Position numbers and translations under genes: made by a program. The notes under the pieces are model-generated. The model did not search any database. It saw only the letters and a program-made list of their open reading frames with translations, and was not told the origin of the DNA. A stretch of DNA of 64,000 nt from Microbulbifer pacificus. Its GTDB lineage: Bacteria; Pseudomonadota; Gammaproteobacteria; Pseudomonadales; Cellvibrionaceae. Numbering within the stretch: position 1 is the first letter of the stretch; each line of letters begins with the position of its first letter. Location of the stretch: the NCBI RefSeq assembly GCF_033723955.1, contig NZ_CP137555.1:807001-871000 (forward strand), given 5' to 3'. Positions 17,268 to 28,408 of this stretch are shown piece by piece.

Positions 17268-18845
17268 TTATTCCCACTCAATGGTGGCAGGCGGCTTGCT
17301 GGAAACGTCGTAAGTCACCCGCGAAATGTGTTCGATCTCGTTGATGATGCGGTTGGAGACCTTCTCGATCAGATCGTAGGGCAGATGCGCCCAGCGTGCG
17401 GTCATGAAGTCCACGGTTTCCACCGCACGCAATGCCACCACGTACTCATAGCGACGGCCGTCGCCCACCACGCCCACGGATTTGACCGGCAGGAACACCA
17501 CAAACGCCTGGCTGGTTTTGTGGTACCAGTCCGCTTTGTGCAGCTCCTCGATAAAGATCGCATCCGCTTCGCGCAGGATATCCGCGTACTCTTTTTTCAC
17601 TTCGCCGAGGATGCGCACGCCGAGGCCCGGGCCCGGGAAGGGGTGGCGGTAGACCATGTCGTAGGGCAGGCCCAGCTCGAGGCCGATCTTGCGCACTTCG
17701 TCCTTGAACAGTTCACGCAGCGGCTCCACCAGTTCAAACGCCATGTCTTCCGGCAGGCCACCCACATTGTGGTGAGACTTGATCACGTGTGCCTTGCCGG
17801 TCTTGGCGGCGGCGGACTCGATCACGTCCGGGTAGATGGTGCCCTGGGCCAGAAATTTAACGTTCTGCAGGGCGGAGGCTTCCTTGTCGAAAATTTCGAT
17901 AAAGGTGTTGCCGATAATCTTGCGCTTGGCTTCCGGCTCGTCGACACCGGCGAGGCGGGACAGGAATGCCTCTTCCGCATCAGAACGAATCACGCGCACA
18001 CCCATGTTGTCGGCGAACATCTGCATGACCTGGTCGCCTTCGTTTTTGCGCAGCAGGCCGTTGTCCACGAATACACAGGTCAGCTGGTCACCGATCGCCC
18101 GGTGCAGCAGTGCCGCTACCACGGAGCTGTCGACACCGCCGGACAGGCCCAGCAGTACTTTGGAGCTGCCTACCTGCGCGCGCACCTTGGCGATGGAGTC
18201 CTCGATGATGTTTTCCGGGGTCCACAGCTTTTCACAGCCGCACAGCTCGATGACGAAGTGTTCGTAAATGCGGGTGCCCTGCAGGGTGTGGGTTACTTCC
18301 GGATGGAACTGCACACCGAAGAAATTCTTTTCCGCGTGGTACATGCCGGCGATCGGGCAGGACGGGGTGGAAGCCATCAGCTCGAAGCCCTGCGGCATTT
18401 TCACCACCTTGTCGCCGTGGCTCATCCACACGTCCAGCAGCGCCTTGCCGCTATCGTCCAGGTGGTCCTTGATGTCGTGCAGCAGCGCGGATTTCCCTTC
18501 CACGGTGACCTGCGCGTAACCGAATTCGCGCACGTTGCTGCCCTCCACTGCGCCACCCAGCTGGTGCGCCATGGTCTGCATGCCGTAGCAGATACCCAAT
18601 ACTGGTACGCCCAGCTCGAACACCGCCTGCGGCGCGCGCGGGGAGCCCTCTTCCGGCACGGATTCCGGGCCACCGGCAAGGATGATGCCCTTGGGCGCGT
18701 ACTCGCGGATTTCCTCGTCGCTCATGTCGAAGGCGCGGATTTCGGAAAATACCCCCAGTTCGCGCACGCGGCGGGCGATCAGCTGGGTGTACTGGGAACC
18801 GAAGTCGAGGATCAGGATTCGGCTGGAATGGATATCTTGGCTCAT
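17268..18845 (-). CDS. guaA: GMP synthase (glutamine-hydrolysing)
   Basis: GuaA converts XMP to GMP using ATP and glutamine-derived ammonia. The 525-residue protein has an N-terminal class I amidotransferase domain (nucleophile C86 in GICYGMQ; triad region [12 protein letters not shown]), a central PP-loop ATPase ([12 protein letters not shown]), and the C-terminal dimerisation domain ending IEWE. Length and all motifs are normal. It follows guaB by 120 bases in the same direction, the usual guaBA arrangement, but the gap holds three strong inverted repeats. earP starts about 30 bases after its stop. Confidence 0.98.
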   Translation of the reverse strand: MSQDIHSSRILILDFGSQYTQLIARRVRELGVFSEIRAFDMSDEEIREYAPKGIILAGGPESVPEEGSPRAPQAVFELGVPVLGICYGMQTMAHQLGGAVEGSNVREFGYAQVTVEGKSALLHDIKDHLDDSGKALLDVWMSHGDKVVKMPQGFELMASTPSCPIAGMYHAEKNFFGVQFHPEVTHTLQGTRIYEHFVIELCGCEKLWTPENIIEDSIAKVRAQVGSSKVLLGLSGGVDSSVVAALLHRAIGDQLTCVFVDNGLLRKNEGDQVMQMFADNMGVRVIRSDAEEAFLSRLAGVDEPEAKRKIIGNTFIEIFDKEASALQNVKFLAQGTIYPDVIESAAAKTGKAHVIKSHHNVGGLPEDMAFELVEPLRELFKDEVRKIGLELGLPYDMVYRHPFPGPGLGVRILGEVKKEYADILREADAIFIEELHKADWYHKTSQAFVVFLPVKSVGVVGDGRRYEYVVALRAVETVDFMTARWAHLPYDLIEKVSNRIINEIEHISRVTYDVSSKPPATIEWE

Positions 18846-18872
18846 GGCTTACTCGTAACGGTTTTATAAACG

Positions 18873-18951
18873 GCAAACGGACCATGAGAGGTCCGTTTGC
18901 GGTTCACTTTAAAGTGCACTTCTAGTCTTTTGGCCGGGACAGGGTCCCGGC
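18873..18951 (-). repeat. Three inverted repeats in the guaB-guaA gap
   Basis: Three perfect inverted repeats are packed into this gap. An 11-bp stem GCAAACGGACC/GGTCCGTTTGC is at 18873-18883 and 18890-18900 (loop six bases), a 12-base palindrome CACTTTAAAGTG is at 18905-18916, and an 8-bp stem GCCGGGAC/GTCCCGGC is at 18933-18940 and 18944-18951 (loop three bases). None is followed by a strong T run in the guaBA direction, so they are more likely mRNA structures (attenuation, processing or stabilisation between the two cistrons) than simple terminators. Confidence 0.6.
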
Positions 18952-18965
18952 AGGGAGTCGTTCTA

Positions 18966-20456
<1,491 letters not shown>

Positions 20457-20493
20457 TCAAACCTCAAACTGAGCGGGAATGGGTATCGGCGCG

Positions 20494-20521
20494 ATTATAG
20501 CCGCATCGTTCTCGGAAACAA
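20494..20521 (-). promoter_or_regulatory. Sigma-70 promoter of guaB
   Basis: Reading leftward, TTGTTT (20521-20516) is followed by a 16-base spacer and a perfect TATAAT (20499-20494). This would start transcription near 20487, about 37 bases before the guaB ATG. Confidence 0.65.
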
Positions 20522-20611
20522 AAGACTATTTACTCAGGATTGGCAAATCTCTTTACCTCCGCCGGCTTCCCTGCAATATTGGCCGCCCAGATCGCACTGC
20601 ATGAGAACGAA

Positions 20612-21988
20612 ATGCCTGATTTCCCGCCCGGAGCATACTCCCCACCCTCCTCCCCGCAGTCGCCGCTGCCCACCGACGGCAGGCCCGTTCTCTCCGTCAG
20701 CGAACTCAACCGGGAAGTTAAGCACCTGCTGGAAGGCAGTGTGCCGCTGCTGTGGGTGAGCGGGGAAATCTCCAACTTTGCCGCACCCAGTTCCGGGCAC
20801 TGGTATTTCACCCTGAAGGACGCCCGCGCCCAGGTGCGCTGCGCCATGTTCCGCGGCCGCAACCAGATGGTCAGATTCAGACCAGCCAACGGTCGCGAAG
20901 TGCTGGCGCGCGCTCGCGTCAGTCTTTATGAAGGCCGCGGCGAGTTCCAGCTGATCATCGAACACCTCGAGGAGGCCGGATTCGGCGCCCTGATGCGCCA
21001 GCTGGAGGAGCTGAAAGCCAAACTGCAGGCGGAGGGACTGTTCGACCTGGCACGCAAGAAGCCCCTGCCCCATCTGCCCGCCACCATTGGCATCATCACG
21101 TCTCCCACCGGCGCCGCGGTGCGGGACATGATCCAGGTGCTGGGACGGCGCTATCCCGCCGCCAAGATCGAATTGATCCCGGTCGCGGTACAGGGCCAGG
21201 GTTCCGCACAGCAGATCGCACGCGCCATCGAGCTAGCCGGCCGCCTGCAGCGCCACGACCTGCTGATTGTGGGGCGCGGTGGCGGCTCGCTGGAAGATTT
21301 GTGGTCCTTCAATGAAGAGATCGTCGCGCGCGCGCTGGCCGCCTGCCCCATCCCCACTATCTCCGCAGTGGGCCACGAAACCGATACCACCATCGCCGAC
21401 CTGGTGGCGGATGTGCGCGCGCCGACCCCCTCCGCCGCGGCGGAAATCGCCAGCGCCAACGCCGCGGCGCTAACCGAAGAAATAGACACTATCCGCTCGC
21501 GCCTGACCCGCGCCATGCATCTGCAGTTGCGCCACCTGCGCCAGCAGGTCCAGTTGGTAGGCAATCGCATCCGTCACCCACGGGAGCAACTGCAGAACCG
21601 CGCCCAGCGCCTCGACCACCTGGAAATGCGTTTGCACAGTGCCATACGCACTCGCACCACAGGCAATGCCCAGCGCCTCGCCCAACTGGAGCGCGCACTT
21701 GCCCAGGTTCACCCCCGCCACCGCATCGAGCGCGCACAGGTGCAACTCGCACAGCAGACCCAGCGCCTGCAGAAATCCGCGCTGGCGCTGCTGCAGCACA
21801 AGCGGGAGCAGGTGGCGCACGCCGGCCAGCTGTTGCACAGCGTCAGTCCGCTGGCGGTACTGGAGCGCGGCTATGCCATTGTCCAGGATGACAGGAAACA
21901 GGTCATCCGGCGCGCTCAGGACACCCGGTCGGGGCAAAGGATCCATGCCAGGCTCGCCGAAGGGGAAATTACCGCGGTTATCGAATAA
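20612..21988 (+). CDS. xseA: Exodeoxyribonuclease VII large subunit
   Basis: XseA pairs with several XseB subunits to degrade single-stranded DNA from both ends. The protein (458 residues from this start) has the N-terminal OB fold (PLLWVSGEISNFAAPSSGHWYFTLKD), the catalytic domain with TSPTGAAVRDMIQVLGRRYP, VGRGGGSLEDLWSFNEE and SAVGHETDTTIADLVAD, and a long coiled C-terminal region that binds the small subunits. The frame is open back to a TTG at 20540, but the ATG at 20612 gives a product closer to the family length. It is transcribed away from guaB; xseB is not in this window. Confidence 0.95.
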   Translation: MPDFPPGAYSPPSSPQSPLPTDGRPVLSVSELNREVKHLLEGSVPLLWVSGEISNFAAPSSGHWYFTLKDARAQVRCAMFRGRNQMVRFRPANGREVLARARVSLYEGRGEFQLIIEHLEEAGFGALMRQLEELKAKLQAEGLFDLARKKPLPHLPATIGIITSPTGAAVRDMIQVLGRRYPAAKIELIPVAVQGQGSAQQIARAIELAGRLQRHDLLIVGRGGGSLEDLWSFNEEIVARALAACPIPTISAVGHETDTTIADLVADVRAPTPSAAAEIASANAAALTEEIDTIRSRLTRAMHLQLRHLRQQVQLVGNRIRHPREQLQNRAQRLDHLEMRLHSAIRTRTTGNAQRLAQLERALAQVHPRHRIERAQVQLAQQTQRLQKSALALLQHKREQVAHAGQLLHSVSPLAVLERGYAIVQDDRKQVIRRAQDTRSGQRIHARLAEGEITAVIE

Positions 21989-22077
21989 ATACCGCACATT
22001 TTTCCCTGCACCACCAACCCGCCCGCCTGCACCCTAGGATTGCGCAATCGCTTTTTGCGCAGCGAGCGGAGTAATCC

Positions 22078-24453
22078 ATGGTCGAAAATCGCTCCAGGCT
22101 GTTCCTGCTGTCCACCGCCATCCTCGCTGCACTCGCGCTGTTTTTCAGCGCTGGGTGCGACAAAAAACAGGAAGAAATGAAACCGGATGAAATGGGCACC
22201 GGCAGAACTGAACAAGCCGCACCCAAGGAATCACCGAAGGAATACAGAAAAGAGCGCGACGTCCGCTTCGAGAATTACTCCGAATCCGGTGATCTAAAGG
22301 CACTCAGAAAACGCGGTATCATTCGCTTTGTCACCCTCGCCACCAGTGAAGACGATCTGCTCCCCCGCGCCACCATCGTCACCCAGCTGCACTATGAAAT
22401 GGCACAAGACCTGGCCGAAACACTCAAGCTCGAACCCCACTGGATAGCCGCAGCCTCACCCGAACAAGCGCTGCAACTGATCAAGGACGGGCGTGCCGAT
22501 ATATTCACCGGCAACCTAACTCGCACCGAGGAGCGCGCCCAGAATTTTGATTTAACCGAGACGATCACCAAGTCCCGCCAACAACTGGCAACCGGGGTAG
22601 ACGGACCCGACATCGACCATCCGAACAAGCTCAGCGATATTGTCATTGTCATTATGGAGGGAAGCACTTACGTAGCTACCGCCAAGGCGCTACAGGAAAA
22701 AATTCCCAACGCCACAATAGAAATGCGGGCACTGCGACCTGACGATTCCATTGACCGACTGATTGACAACATCAACCAGCGCAAGAACGTCATCACCATC
22801 ATTGACAGTTCTATTTTGCAAGGGTTGCTGAACTACCGCAGCGATATGAAATCCGGCGCCTTTGTCAGCGATGAAGAAGACATCGTGTGGGCCATGCGCA
22901 AGGACTCGCCGGAACTCAAACTGCGTGTCAACAATTTTCTCACCAAGAAAATGGTTTCCGCACCTGTCGACAGAAAATCCGACTGGGCATCGATCAAAAA
23001 ATCCAAGGTAATCCGCTTTCTTACCTACAACGGCCCCACCAGCTACTTCATGTGGAAGGGAACGCTGATGGGGTTTGATTACGACCTGGCAAAAAAATTT
23101 GCCGCCAAGCACGACCTTGAACTGCAACTGATTGTAGTGCCTCACGACCAGACATTGATCGAGTGGCTCAAGGCCGGGCGCGGTGATTTTGCCGGAGCGT
23201 CCATCACCATTACCGACGAGCGCAAGGCTCAGGGTGTGGAATTCAGCACACCGTATATGGAAGTGGCGGAACAGGTACTGAGCAACAGCGGCAAGCCGCC
23301 CATCAAGAGCCTGCAGGATCTGAATGGGCGCACCCTGACACTGCGCGCCTTCTCGATTTTCGAAGAAATCGCCAAAGGTCTGCAGCAGAGTGGTATTCAG
23401 GTAAAAATCGAGCTCGCGGCGCCCGAAATAAGTTATGGGCGCATCATCAACATGGTTGCCGAGGGTGAAGCCGAAGCCACCATCGTGGATGCCAGTGCGG
23501 CGGAGATGGGCGCGGCACTGCGCGAAGAACTGGTACTGGGCCCTGTGGTCAGCGACCCACTTCCCCAGGGGTGGATGGTGCTGAGGGGCAATGAATCGCT
23601 GCTGAAAAAAATCAACGATTTTTTAACCGACTTTAAAAATTCGGATGGGTACACCAAGAAAGTCGATTTCTATTTCAAGCCGAATAAGAGGGTCAGTGAC
23701 AAGTTGCTGGCGCGACTAAAACCCGGGAAGGACATTTCACCGTATGACAAACTGGTCAAAGATTCCGCCAGAAAACACGAATTCGACTGGCGACTGATCG
23801 TGGCCCAGATGTGGCAGGAAAGCAGCTTTAATCCGAAAGCGGAATCCCCGGTGGGCGCCCAGGGGCTGCTACAGGTAATGCCGCGCACGGCGGAAGAAAT
23901 CGGCTATCCGCCACCGCTGTTTGAACCGCAACGCGGGATTGAAGCCGGCGTTAAATACCTGGGCTGGATTCGCGAGCGTTTTTCCCCGGATGTCAGCCTG
24001 CAAAACCGACTGTGGTTTTCCCTCGCCGCCTACAACGCCGGTATCGGCCACCTGTACGACGCGCAAAGGGTGGCAAAAAAACTCGGGCTCAATCCCGATA
24101 TCTGGTTTGACAATGTGGAAGTGGGCATGCTCCGGCTATCGGAGCCGAACTATTTCAAGCACGCGCGCTATGGCTTTGCGCGCGGTGCGGAACCGGTGCA
24201 GTATGTTCGCAACATCAGCAAACTGTATCGCGCCTACACCGATATCGCGTCCGGGGAGGTAGCATTGCTGCGTCTGCTATACCATCCGCAGACCGCAAAG
24301 CTCATACACAACAATGCACCGGTTCCGCCCTTCAGACCTCCAGTACAATCTTGCCAATATGGCTACTGGACTCCATCAGACGGTGCGCCGCCGCAACCTC
24401 TGCCAGTGGAAACGTTGCCGCAATCTGCGGACGGATTTTGCCCGCCACAATAA
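22078..24453 (+). CDS. MltF-like lytic transglycosylase lipoprotein with two solute-binding domains
   Basis: The product is predicted to cleave peptidoglycan from the periplasmic side of a membrane. Residues 1-27 form a lipoprotein signal (lipobox FSAGC, Cys27). Two consecutive type-3 solute-binding domains follow, about 75-300 and 305-545; the second opens with VIRFLTYNGPTSYFMWKGTLMG and contains ARGDFAGASITITDER-like sequence. An SLT domain spans about 570-720, with catalytic E581 in AQMWQESSFNPKA, followed by GLLQVMPRT and AYNAGIGH. Standard MltF has one binding domain and about 500 residues; this one has two and 791. The last 40 codons (a proline-rich tail) run antisense into the neighbouring oxidoreductase gene. 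The start is the ATG after AGCGGAG. Confidence 0.85.
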   Translation: MVENRSRLFLLSTAILAALALFFSAGCDKKQEEMKPDEMGTGRTEQAAPKESPKEYRKERDVRFENYSESGDLKALRKRGIIRFVTLATSEDDLLPRATIVTQLHYEMAQDLAETLKLEPHWIAAASPEQALQLIKDGRADIFTGNLTRTEERAQNFDLTETITKSRQQLATGVDGPDIDHPNKLSDIVIVIMEGSTYVATAKALQEKIPNATIEMRALRPDDSIDRLIDNINQRKNVITIIDSSILQGLLNYRSDMKSGAFVSDEEDIVWAMRKDSPELKLRVNNFLTKKMVSAPVDRKSDWASIKKSKVIRFLTYNGPTSYFMWKGTLMGFDYDLAKKFAAKHDLELQLIVVPHDQTLIEWLKAGRGDFAGASITITDERKAQGVEFSTPYMEVAEQVLSNSGKPPIKSLQDLNGRTLTLRAFSIFEEIAKGLQQSGIQVKIELAAPEISYGRIINMVAEGEAEATIVDASAAEMGAALREELVLGPVVSDPLPQGWMVLRGNESLLKKINDFLTDFKNSDGYTKKVDFYFKPNKRVSDKLLARLKPGKDISPYDKLVKDSARKHEFDWRLIVAQMWQESSFNPKAESPVGAQGLLQVMPRTAEEIGYPPPLFEPQRGIEAGVKYLGWIRERFSPDVSLQNRLWFSLAAYNAGIGHLYDAQRVAKKLGLNPDIWFDNVEVGMLRLSEPNYFKHARYGFARGAEPVQYVRNISKLYRAYTDIASGEVALLRLLYHPQTAKLIHNNAPVPPFRPPVQSCQYGYWTPSDGAPPQPLPVETLPQSADGFCPPQ

Positions 24454-25309
24454 GGGGCCACACCTGCGCCTCCAGATCCTGTGCTATCGCCGCCTTCACT
24501 TCCGCTGGCTGCGGGCGCAGGGTGGAACCGGTCAGCGTCAGGCGCTTCAGCATTACCGGCAGCATATTGACCTCGACCTTGGCGCCGGCGAGGAATGCGA
24601 TATTGACGATGCGGCCATCGCGGGCCGCGCACTGGATGTTGCGGTCGACATAGTCGCCGCCGACCATGTCGAGAATCACATCCGCGCCCTTGCCGTTGGT
24701 GGCCGCCAGCACCTCCGCCACAAAATCCTGTTCGCGATAATTGATCGCGCGCTCGGCGCCGAGCGTTTCGCAGGCCGCGCATTTTTCCGCGCTGCCGGCT
24801 GTGGCAAATACCCGCACCCCCAAGTTTGCGGCGATCTGGATGGCCGCGGTTCCAATACCGGAGGAGCCGCCGTGTACCAGCAACACCTCGCCCTGCTTGA
24901 GGCGCGCGCGGTGCACCAGGTTACTCCACACGGTGAAAAACGTTTCCGGCAGCGCTGCTGCCTCCACGGCATTCAACCCTTGCGGTATCGGCAGGCACTG
25001 GCCTGCGGGAGCGAGCGCGAATTCCGCATAGCCTCCGCCATTGGTCAGCGCACACACCCGGTCCCCCACCTGCCAGCGACTTACACCCTCGCCCACCGCG
25101 ACAATTTCACCGGCTACTTCGAGCCCGAGTACCGGTGACGCCCCCGGCGGCGGCGGGTAAAAACCCGCGCGCTGCACCACATCCGGGCGATTCACCCCGG
25201 CGGCGGCGACGCGGATCAGAACCTCACCGGTACCGGCCACTGGCGCATCGCCCTCAGCGAGTTGCATTTTTTCCGGGCCACCGTATTCCGGCAGGTCGAT
25301 GTAGCGCAT
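24332..25309 (-). CDS. PIG3/QOR-type NAD(P)H quinone oxidoreductase
   Basis: This 325-residue zinc-independent medium-chain dehydrogenase has the N-terminal GroES-like fold and a Rossmann domain with LVHGGSSGIGTAAIQIAANLGVRVFATAGS. Other landmarks are RPDVVQRAGFYPPPPGASPVLGLEVAGEI and DMVGGDYVDRNIQCAARDGRIV. These place it with the PIG3-like quinone oxidoreductases, which reduce quinones or enones with NADPH; the physiological substrate is unknown. The ATG at 25309 is preferred over 25330 because GGTGG lies six bases upstream. Its 3' end overlaps the convergent transglycosylase gene by 122 bases, and its last codons (GKIVLEV) fit the family, so this gene is intact and the other one is extended. 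Confidence 0.88.
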   Translation of the reverse strand: MRYIDLPEYGGPEKMQLAEGDAPVAGTGEVLIRVAAAGVNRPDVVQRAGFYPPPPGASPVLGLEVAGEIVAVGEGVSRWQVGDRVCALTNGGGYAEFALAPAGQCLPIPQGLNAVEAAALPETFFTVWSNLVHRARLKQGEVLLVHGGSSGIGTAAIQIAANLGVRVFATAGSAEKCAACETLGAERAINYREQDFVAEVLAATNGKGADVILDMVGGDYVDRNIQCAARDGRIVNIAFLAGAKVEVNMLPVMLKRLTLTGSTLRPQPAEVKAAIAQDLEAQVWPLIVAGKIRPQIAATFPLAEVAAAHRLMESSSHIGKIVLEV

Positions 25310-25354
25310 GGTGTTCCACCTTCTTTCCATGTTTTGAAGTGCTGAATCCTACAA

Positions 25355-25380
25355 CAAAAAAGGCCCGGCAGAGCCGGGCC
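25355..25380 (-). terminator. Rho-independent terminator after the TonB-receptor gene
   Basis: A perfect 8-bp stem (GGCCCGGC 25362-25369 with GCCGGGCC 25373-25380) with a three-base loop is followed on the minus strand by six T residues. It lies 30 bases beyond the receptor stop. Confidence 0.85.
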
Positions 25381-25409
25381 AATCAAGACTGGCGGAGGTG
25401 ATTTAACGT

Positions 25410-27737
25410 TTAGATTTCGTAGTTCAGTTCGATACCGACGATGCGCCCGCGGTTGAGCGGGGTAAAGCTGGCGCCTGGCCCCATCACGAACGGACCGAGT
25501 GCGGTCGGCAGCTGGGTATCGTTGCCCTCACTGACCTCATCCAGCATGTTCTTGCCAAACAGTGCAACGCGATAGTTGCCGCCGTCCGGCTCGATACCGA
25601 TGCTGAAGTCCACCATTTCCACTTCACTCAGCATGCCGCGGTTGTTGTCGGTATAGGCGGAGGCATCGCGATGGTTGTAGTTGATGCGCGATGTTAGTGC
25701 GCCCCAGCTGCCAATTTGCAGGTCGTGTACCATGCCCACACCGTAGGTCCAGGGCGCGAGACGCGGGATCTCCAGCGCGTAATCCGCACTGTCCACCACG
25801 CCATCACCGCTGATATCCAGCCACACATCATCGTATTCGCCATCTACGTAGCCCACATTCATGGTCAGCAGCAGGTTGTCGGTGGCCGCCGCCATCATCT
25901 CGAACTCGGCGCCGCGGATGGTGGCGTTGGCGGTGTTGCGGATCAGCTGTGCCACACCGGCGGTTTCGCTCGGCAGGTTCACCTCACGCTGCATATCGTC
26001 AATGGTGTTGTGGAATAGCGCCATATTGGTTTTCACGCGTCCATCCAGCCACTGCATCTTGGCGCCCAGCTCGAAGCTGTTCTGCTCTTCCTGGTCGGTC
26101 GGGCCCGGCTCTTCCCCGGGTACGGTGTTACGCATGTTGTAACCACCGCTGCGGAAGCCCTTGGTCCACACCGCATAAGTCTGGGCAGTATCGCTCATTA
26201 CCCACTGCAGGCCGACTTTCGGGGTGAATGCACTCCACTTTTCACTGTCATTGAATTCGTAGGTACCACAGCCGCTCATGTCGCAACCATTGTTTTGCTG
26301 GATCGCGGCGATCTGTACGTCCTTCTCCTCCCAGGAGTAGCGCCCGCCCAGGGTCAGTACCCAGGCTTCATTCAGGTCGATATCCGCCTGGGTGAAAACG
26401 CCCTTGGCCTCGTGATCCTGCATGCCGCCGCCAATATGCATCTGCGGGAACAGCTGATCGTAGGGAGGACCGAGAGCAGCCAGCGCGCCGAGAATCTGGC
26501 GTCCTTCCATGTATTCCAGATCCTGGCTGAACCAGTACAGGCCGGAAGTGACGGAAGTGGAGCCGAAACGACCGGAATAGCGCAGTTCGTTACTGATCTG
26601 GCTCTGGTCAATCACACTGCTGGAGTGGAACAGTGGCAGCGGCGTGGAATCGATGTCGCCGTCACCGGCGGTCTCATAATCCCGCCACGCCAGCACGTTG
26701 GTGATGGTGCCGTTGCCGAAAGCCACTTCCCGGTTGTATTCGGCGATGGCCTGGCTCCAGTCGGTTTCCGCATAGCCCTCTTCGTCGATGGCGATCTCGA
26801 AGGAACCCTTGCTATTGTCCCAGTCGGTCACACCAACGGATGCCGCCAGCGCCTTGGCGCCTTCACCATGGTTGATACCGGTAATACCATCCGCATCCAC
26901 ATGACCTTTTTCCAGGCGCACGATCAGATCGGCGCTCTCACCCAGGTCGACGGTGAAGCTCGGGCGTACAAACCAGGTGGTGGAAGCACCGAAGTTGTCA
27001 TTGCCGGTTGCCTTGTTTTCGAACCAGCCCTGGTCGTCGCTGTAGTAGGCAGTCAGGCGTCCGTTGACGCTATCGCTGATCTTGCCGGAGACGGTGCCCG
27101 CCAGATTCGACTCTTTCTGCGCGGTGGTGGAGAAGCGCACCTTGCTGGTGAACTCCTCGGTGGGCTTGGCGGTTTTCACCACGACCGCGCCACCGGTGAC
27201 GTTGCGGCCAAACAGCAGTCCCTGCGGACCGCGCAGCACCTCGATGCCCTCCAGATCAAACAGATCCAGAATCACACCGGCGTTGATACCCATGTACATC
27301 CCGTCCACAAAAACGCCCACTGTGGGGTCGATGGAGGGAATGGAGCTGTTTACACCGAGACCGCGCACGGTGAAGTTGGCGGTGCTTTTGATGGTACCGG
27401 CATCGTCCATTTGCACATTGGGCATTTTGAACGCCAGGCTTTCCAGATCGCGGGTCTGCAGGGCTTCCAGCTGGTCGCCGGAATAGGCCGTGGCGGCGAC
27501 AGGAACATCCTGCAGACGCTCCGCATCGCCCCGCTTGCGGGCAACTACCTGCACCTCTTCCAGCAGGGTGTTAATGGAATTTTCCGATTTTTCCGCAGCC
27601 TGGGCCGAGCCCACGCCGCAGGCCAGCGACATGGCAGCGACGGAGCAGGCTGAGGCCAGCAACAGATTCCGGCCCTTGCCATTGGCGTTAATCAGTCGAA
27701 AGGATTTAGGGGTGAAAGCGTCAGTTGGGCTTCCCAT
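25410..27737 (-). CDS. TonB-dependent outer membrane receptor
   Basis: The 775-residue protein has a long signal sequence (hydrophobic core near LLLASACSVAAMSLACG, cleavage near AQA), a TonB-box-like EEVQVVARKR, a plug domain (VPVAATAYSGDQLEALQTRDLESL ending GRNVTGGAVVVKTAKPT), and a 22-strand-type barrel ending in NYEI. It should import a siderophore, vitamin or large organic nutrient using TonB energy. The ligand cannot be read from sequence; the organisation resembles the many receptors of marine degraders more than a specific siderophore receptor. The ATG at 27737 has GGAGAG upstream. No Fur box was seen, and the gene faces away from a pair of acyl-CoA dehydrogenases. Confidence 0.9.
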   Translation of the reverse strand: MGSPTDAFTPKSFRLINANGKGRNLLLASACSVAAMSLACGVGSAQAAEKSENSINTLLEEVQVVARKRGDAERLQDVPVAATAYSGDQLEALQTRDLESLAFKMPNVQMDDAGTIKSTANFTVRGLGVNSSIPSIDPTVGVFVDGMYMGINAGVILDLFDLEGIEVLRGPQGLLFGRNVTGGAVVVKTAKPTEEFTSKVRFSTTAQKESNLAGTVSGKISDSVNGRLTAYYSDDQGWFENKATGNDNFGASTTWFVRPSFTVDLGESADLIVRLEKGHVDADGITGINHGEGAKALAASVGVTDWDNSKGSFEIAIDEEGYAETDWSQAIAEYNREVAFGNGTITNVLAWRDYETAGDGDIDSTPLPLFHSSSVIDQSQISNELRYSGRFGSTSVTSGLYWFSQDLEYMEGRQILGALAALGPPYDQLFPQMHIGGGMQDHEAKGVFTQADIDLNEAWVLTLGGRYSWEEKDVQIAAIQQNNGCDMSGCGTYEFNDSEKWSAFTPKVGLQWVMSDTAQTYAVWTKGFRSGGYNMRNTVPGEEPGPTDQEEQNSFELGAKMQWLDGRVKTNMALFHNTIDDMQREVNLPSETAGVAQLIRNTANATIRGAEFEMMAAATDNLLLTMNVGYVDGEYDDVWLDISGDGVVDSADYALEIPRLAPWTYGVGMVHDLQIGSWGALTSRINYNHRDASAYTDNNRGMLSEVEMVDFSIGIEPDGGNYRVALFGKNMLDEVSEGNDTQLPTALGPFVMGPGASFTPLNRGRIVGIELNYEI

Positions 27738-28408
27738 GTTTTCTCTCCATTGCACCGAGTTATTTTTATGTATTTTCCAGCAACAGAACTTTCGCTATCG
27801 GTACGGCTTTCTCGCAACGTCGAACCCACTTACTGTTCAGCGATGATCCGATCAGCAACCGCGCTGTCTTGCGTCGACCCCCCATGTCTGGTGTCGACGG
27901 TGGAAAGACTACTAGAGGTTTTTCCGTTACAAAAGTTTATTTTTTGAGTAATTCATTCTAGTAATCCCCGAAGCGGTAAACCGAAGCCGCGGAAATATTC
28001 CAGAAATAAATGACTCCGACGTCAGGCTGGAGGATACAGCAAATCTGTTTCCAAAATTCTCCGCTTCCCCGCCGCAGTAGCAGTCTCGGGAACCAGTGAT
28101 TCCATTGGTAACAGCCTTCCTGAGCTTGTCACGTTGCACCAAGAAAGAACCACTATTGGCTACGCAAATGGGCCTCTAGCTGATTGCCAGTGTGTGGCTC
28201 CCGCCTACCCCGCGCCATAACCTCTTCGGTAATGTTGCAGTTATCTGTCAGACACCTTTCATCCCCACGCCATTTCCCTGCCCCTCTGGCGCTCGCCCGG
28301 CATTACCTCGGCGGTAGTGGCGCGCCCCCACTACCGGGCGCACCCTCGTCCGGATCGAGTATCAAAAAAGTCAGTATCGAATCGATAGTAAACGGGGGTA
28401 ATCCGATC
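27738..28408. other. Divergent intergenic region between TonB receptor and acyl-CoA dehydrogenase
   Basis: About 670 bases with no convincing gene. The frame open from 28184 into the dehydrogenase lacks a domain match before residue 76 and is treated as upstream sequence. The part near 27925-27960 is AT-rich (TTTATTTTTTGAGTAATTC) and is the likeliest promoter area, but no box pair with good spacing was found on either strand. No Fur-like palindrome was seen. Confidence 0.4.

Noticed and set aside
17328..18869. 513-codon plus-strand frame
   Set aside because: It is the exact antisense shadow of guaA, histidine- and valine-rich, with no ribosome site or motif.
26295..27653. 452-codon plus-strand frame
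   Set aside because: It is a shadow of the TonB receptor; long antisense frames are common in GC-rich DNA.
27927..28142. 71-codon minus-strand frame upstream of the TonB receptor
   Set aside because: It has no start signal and no protein-like pattern; it lies in the divergent regulatory region.
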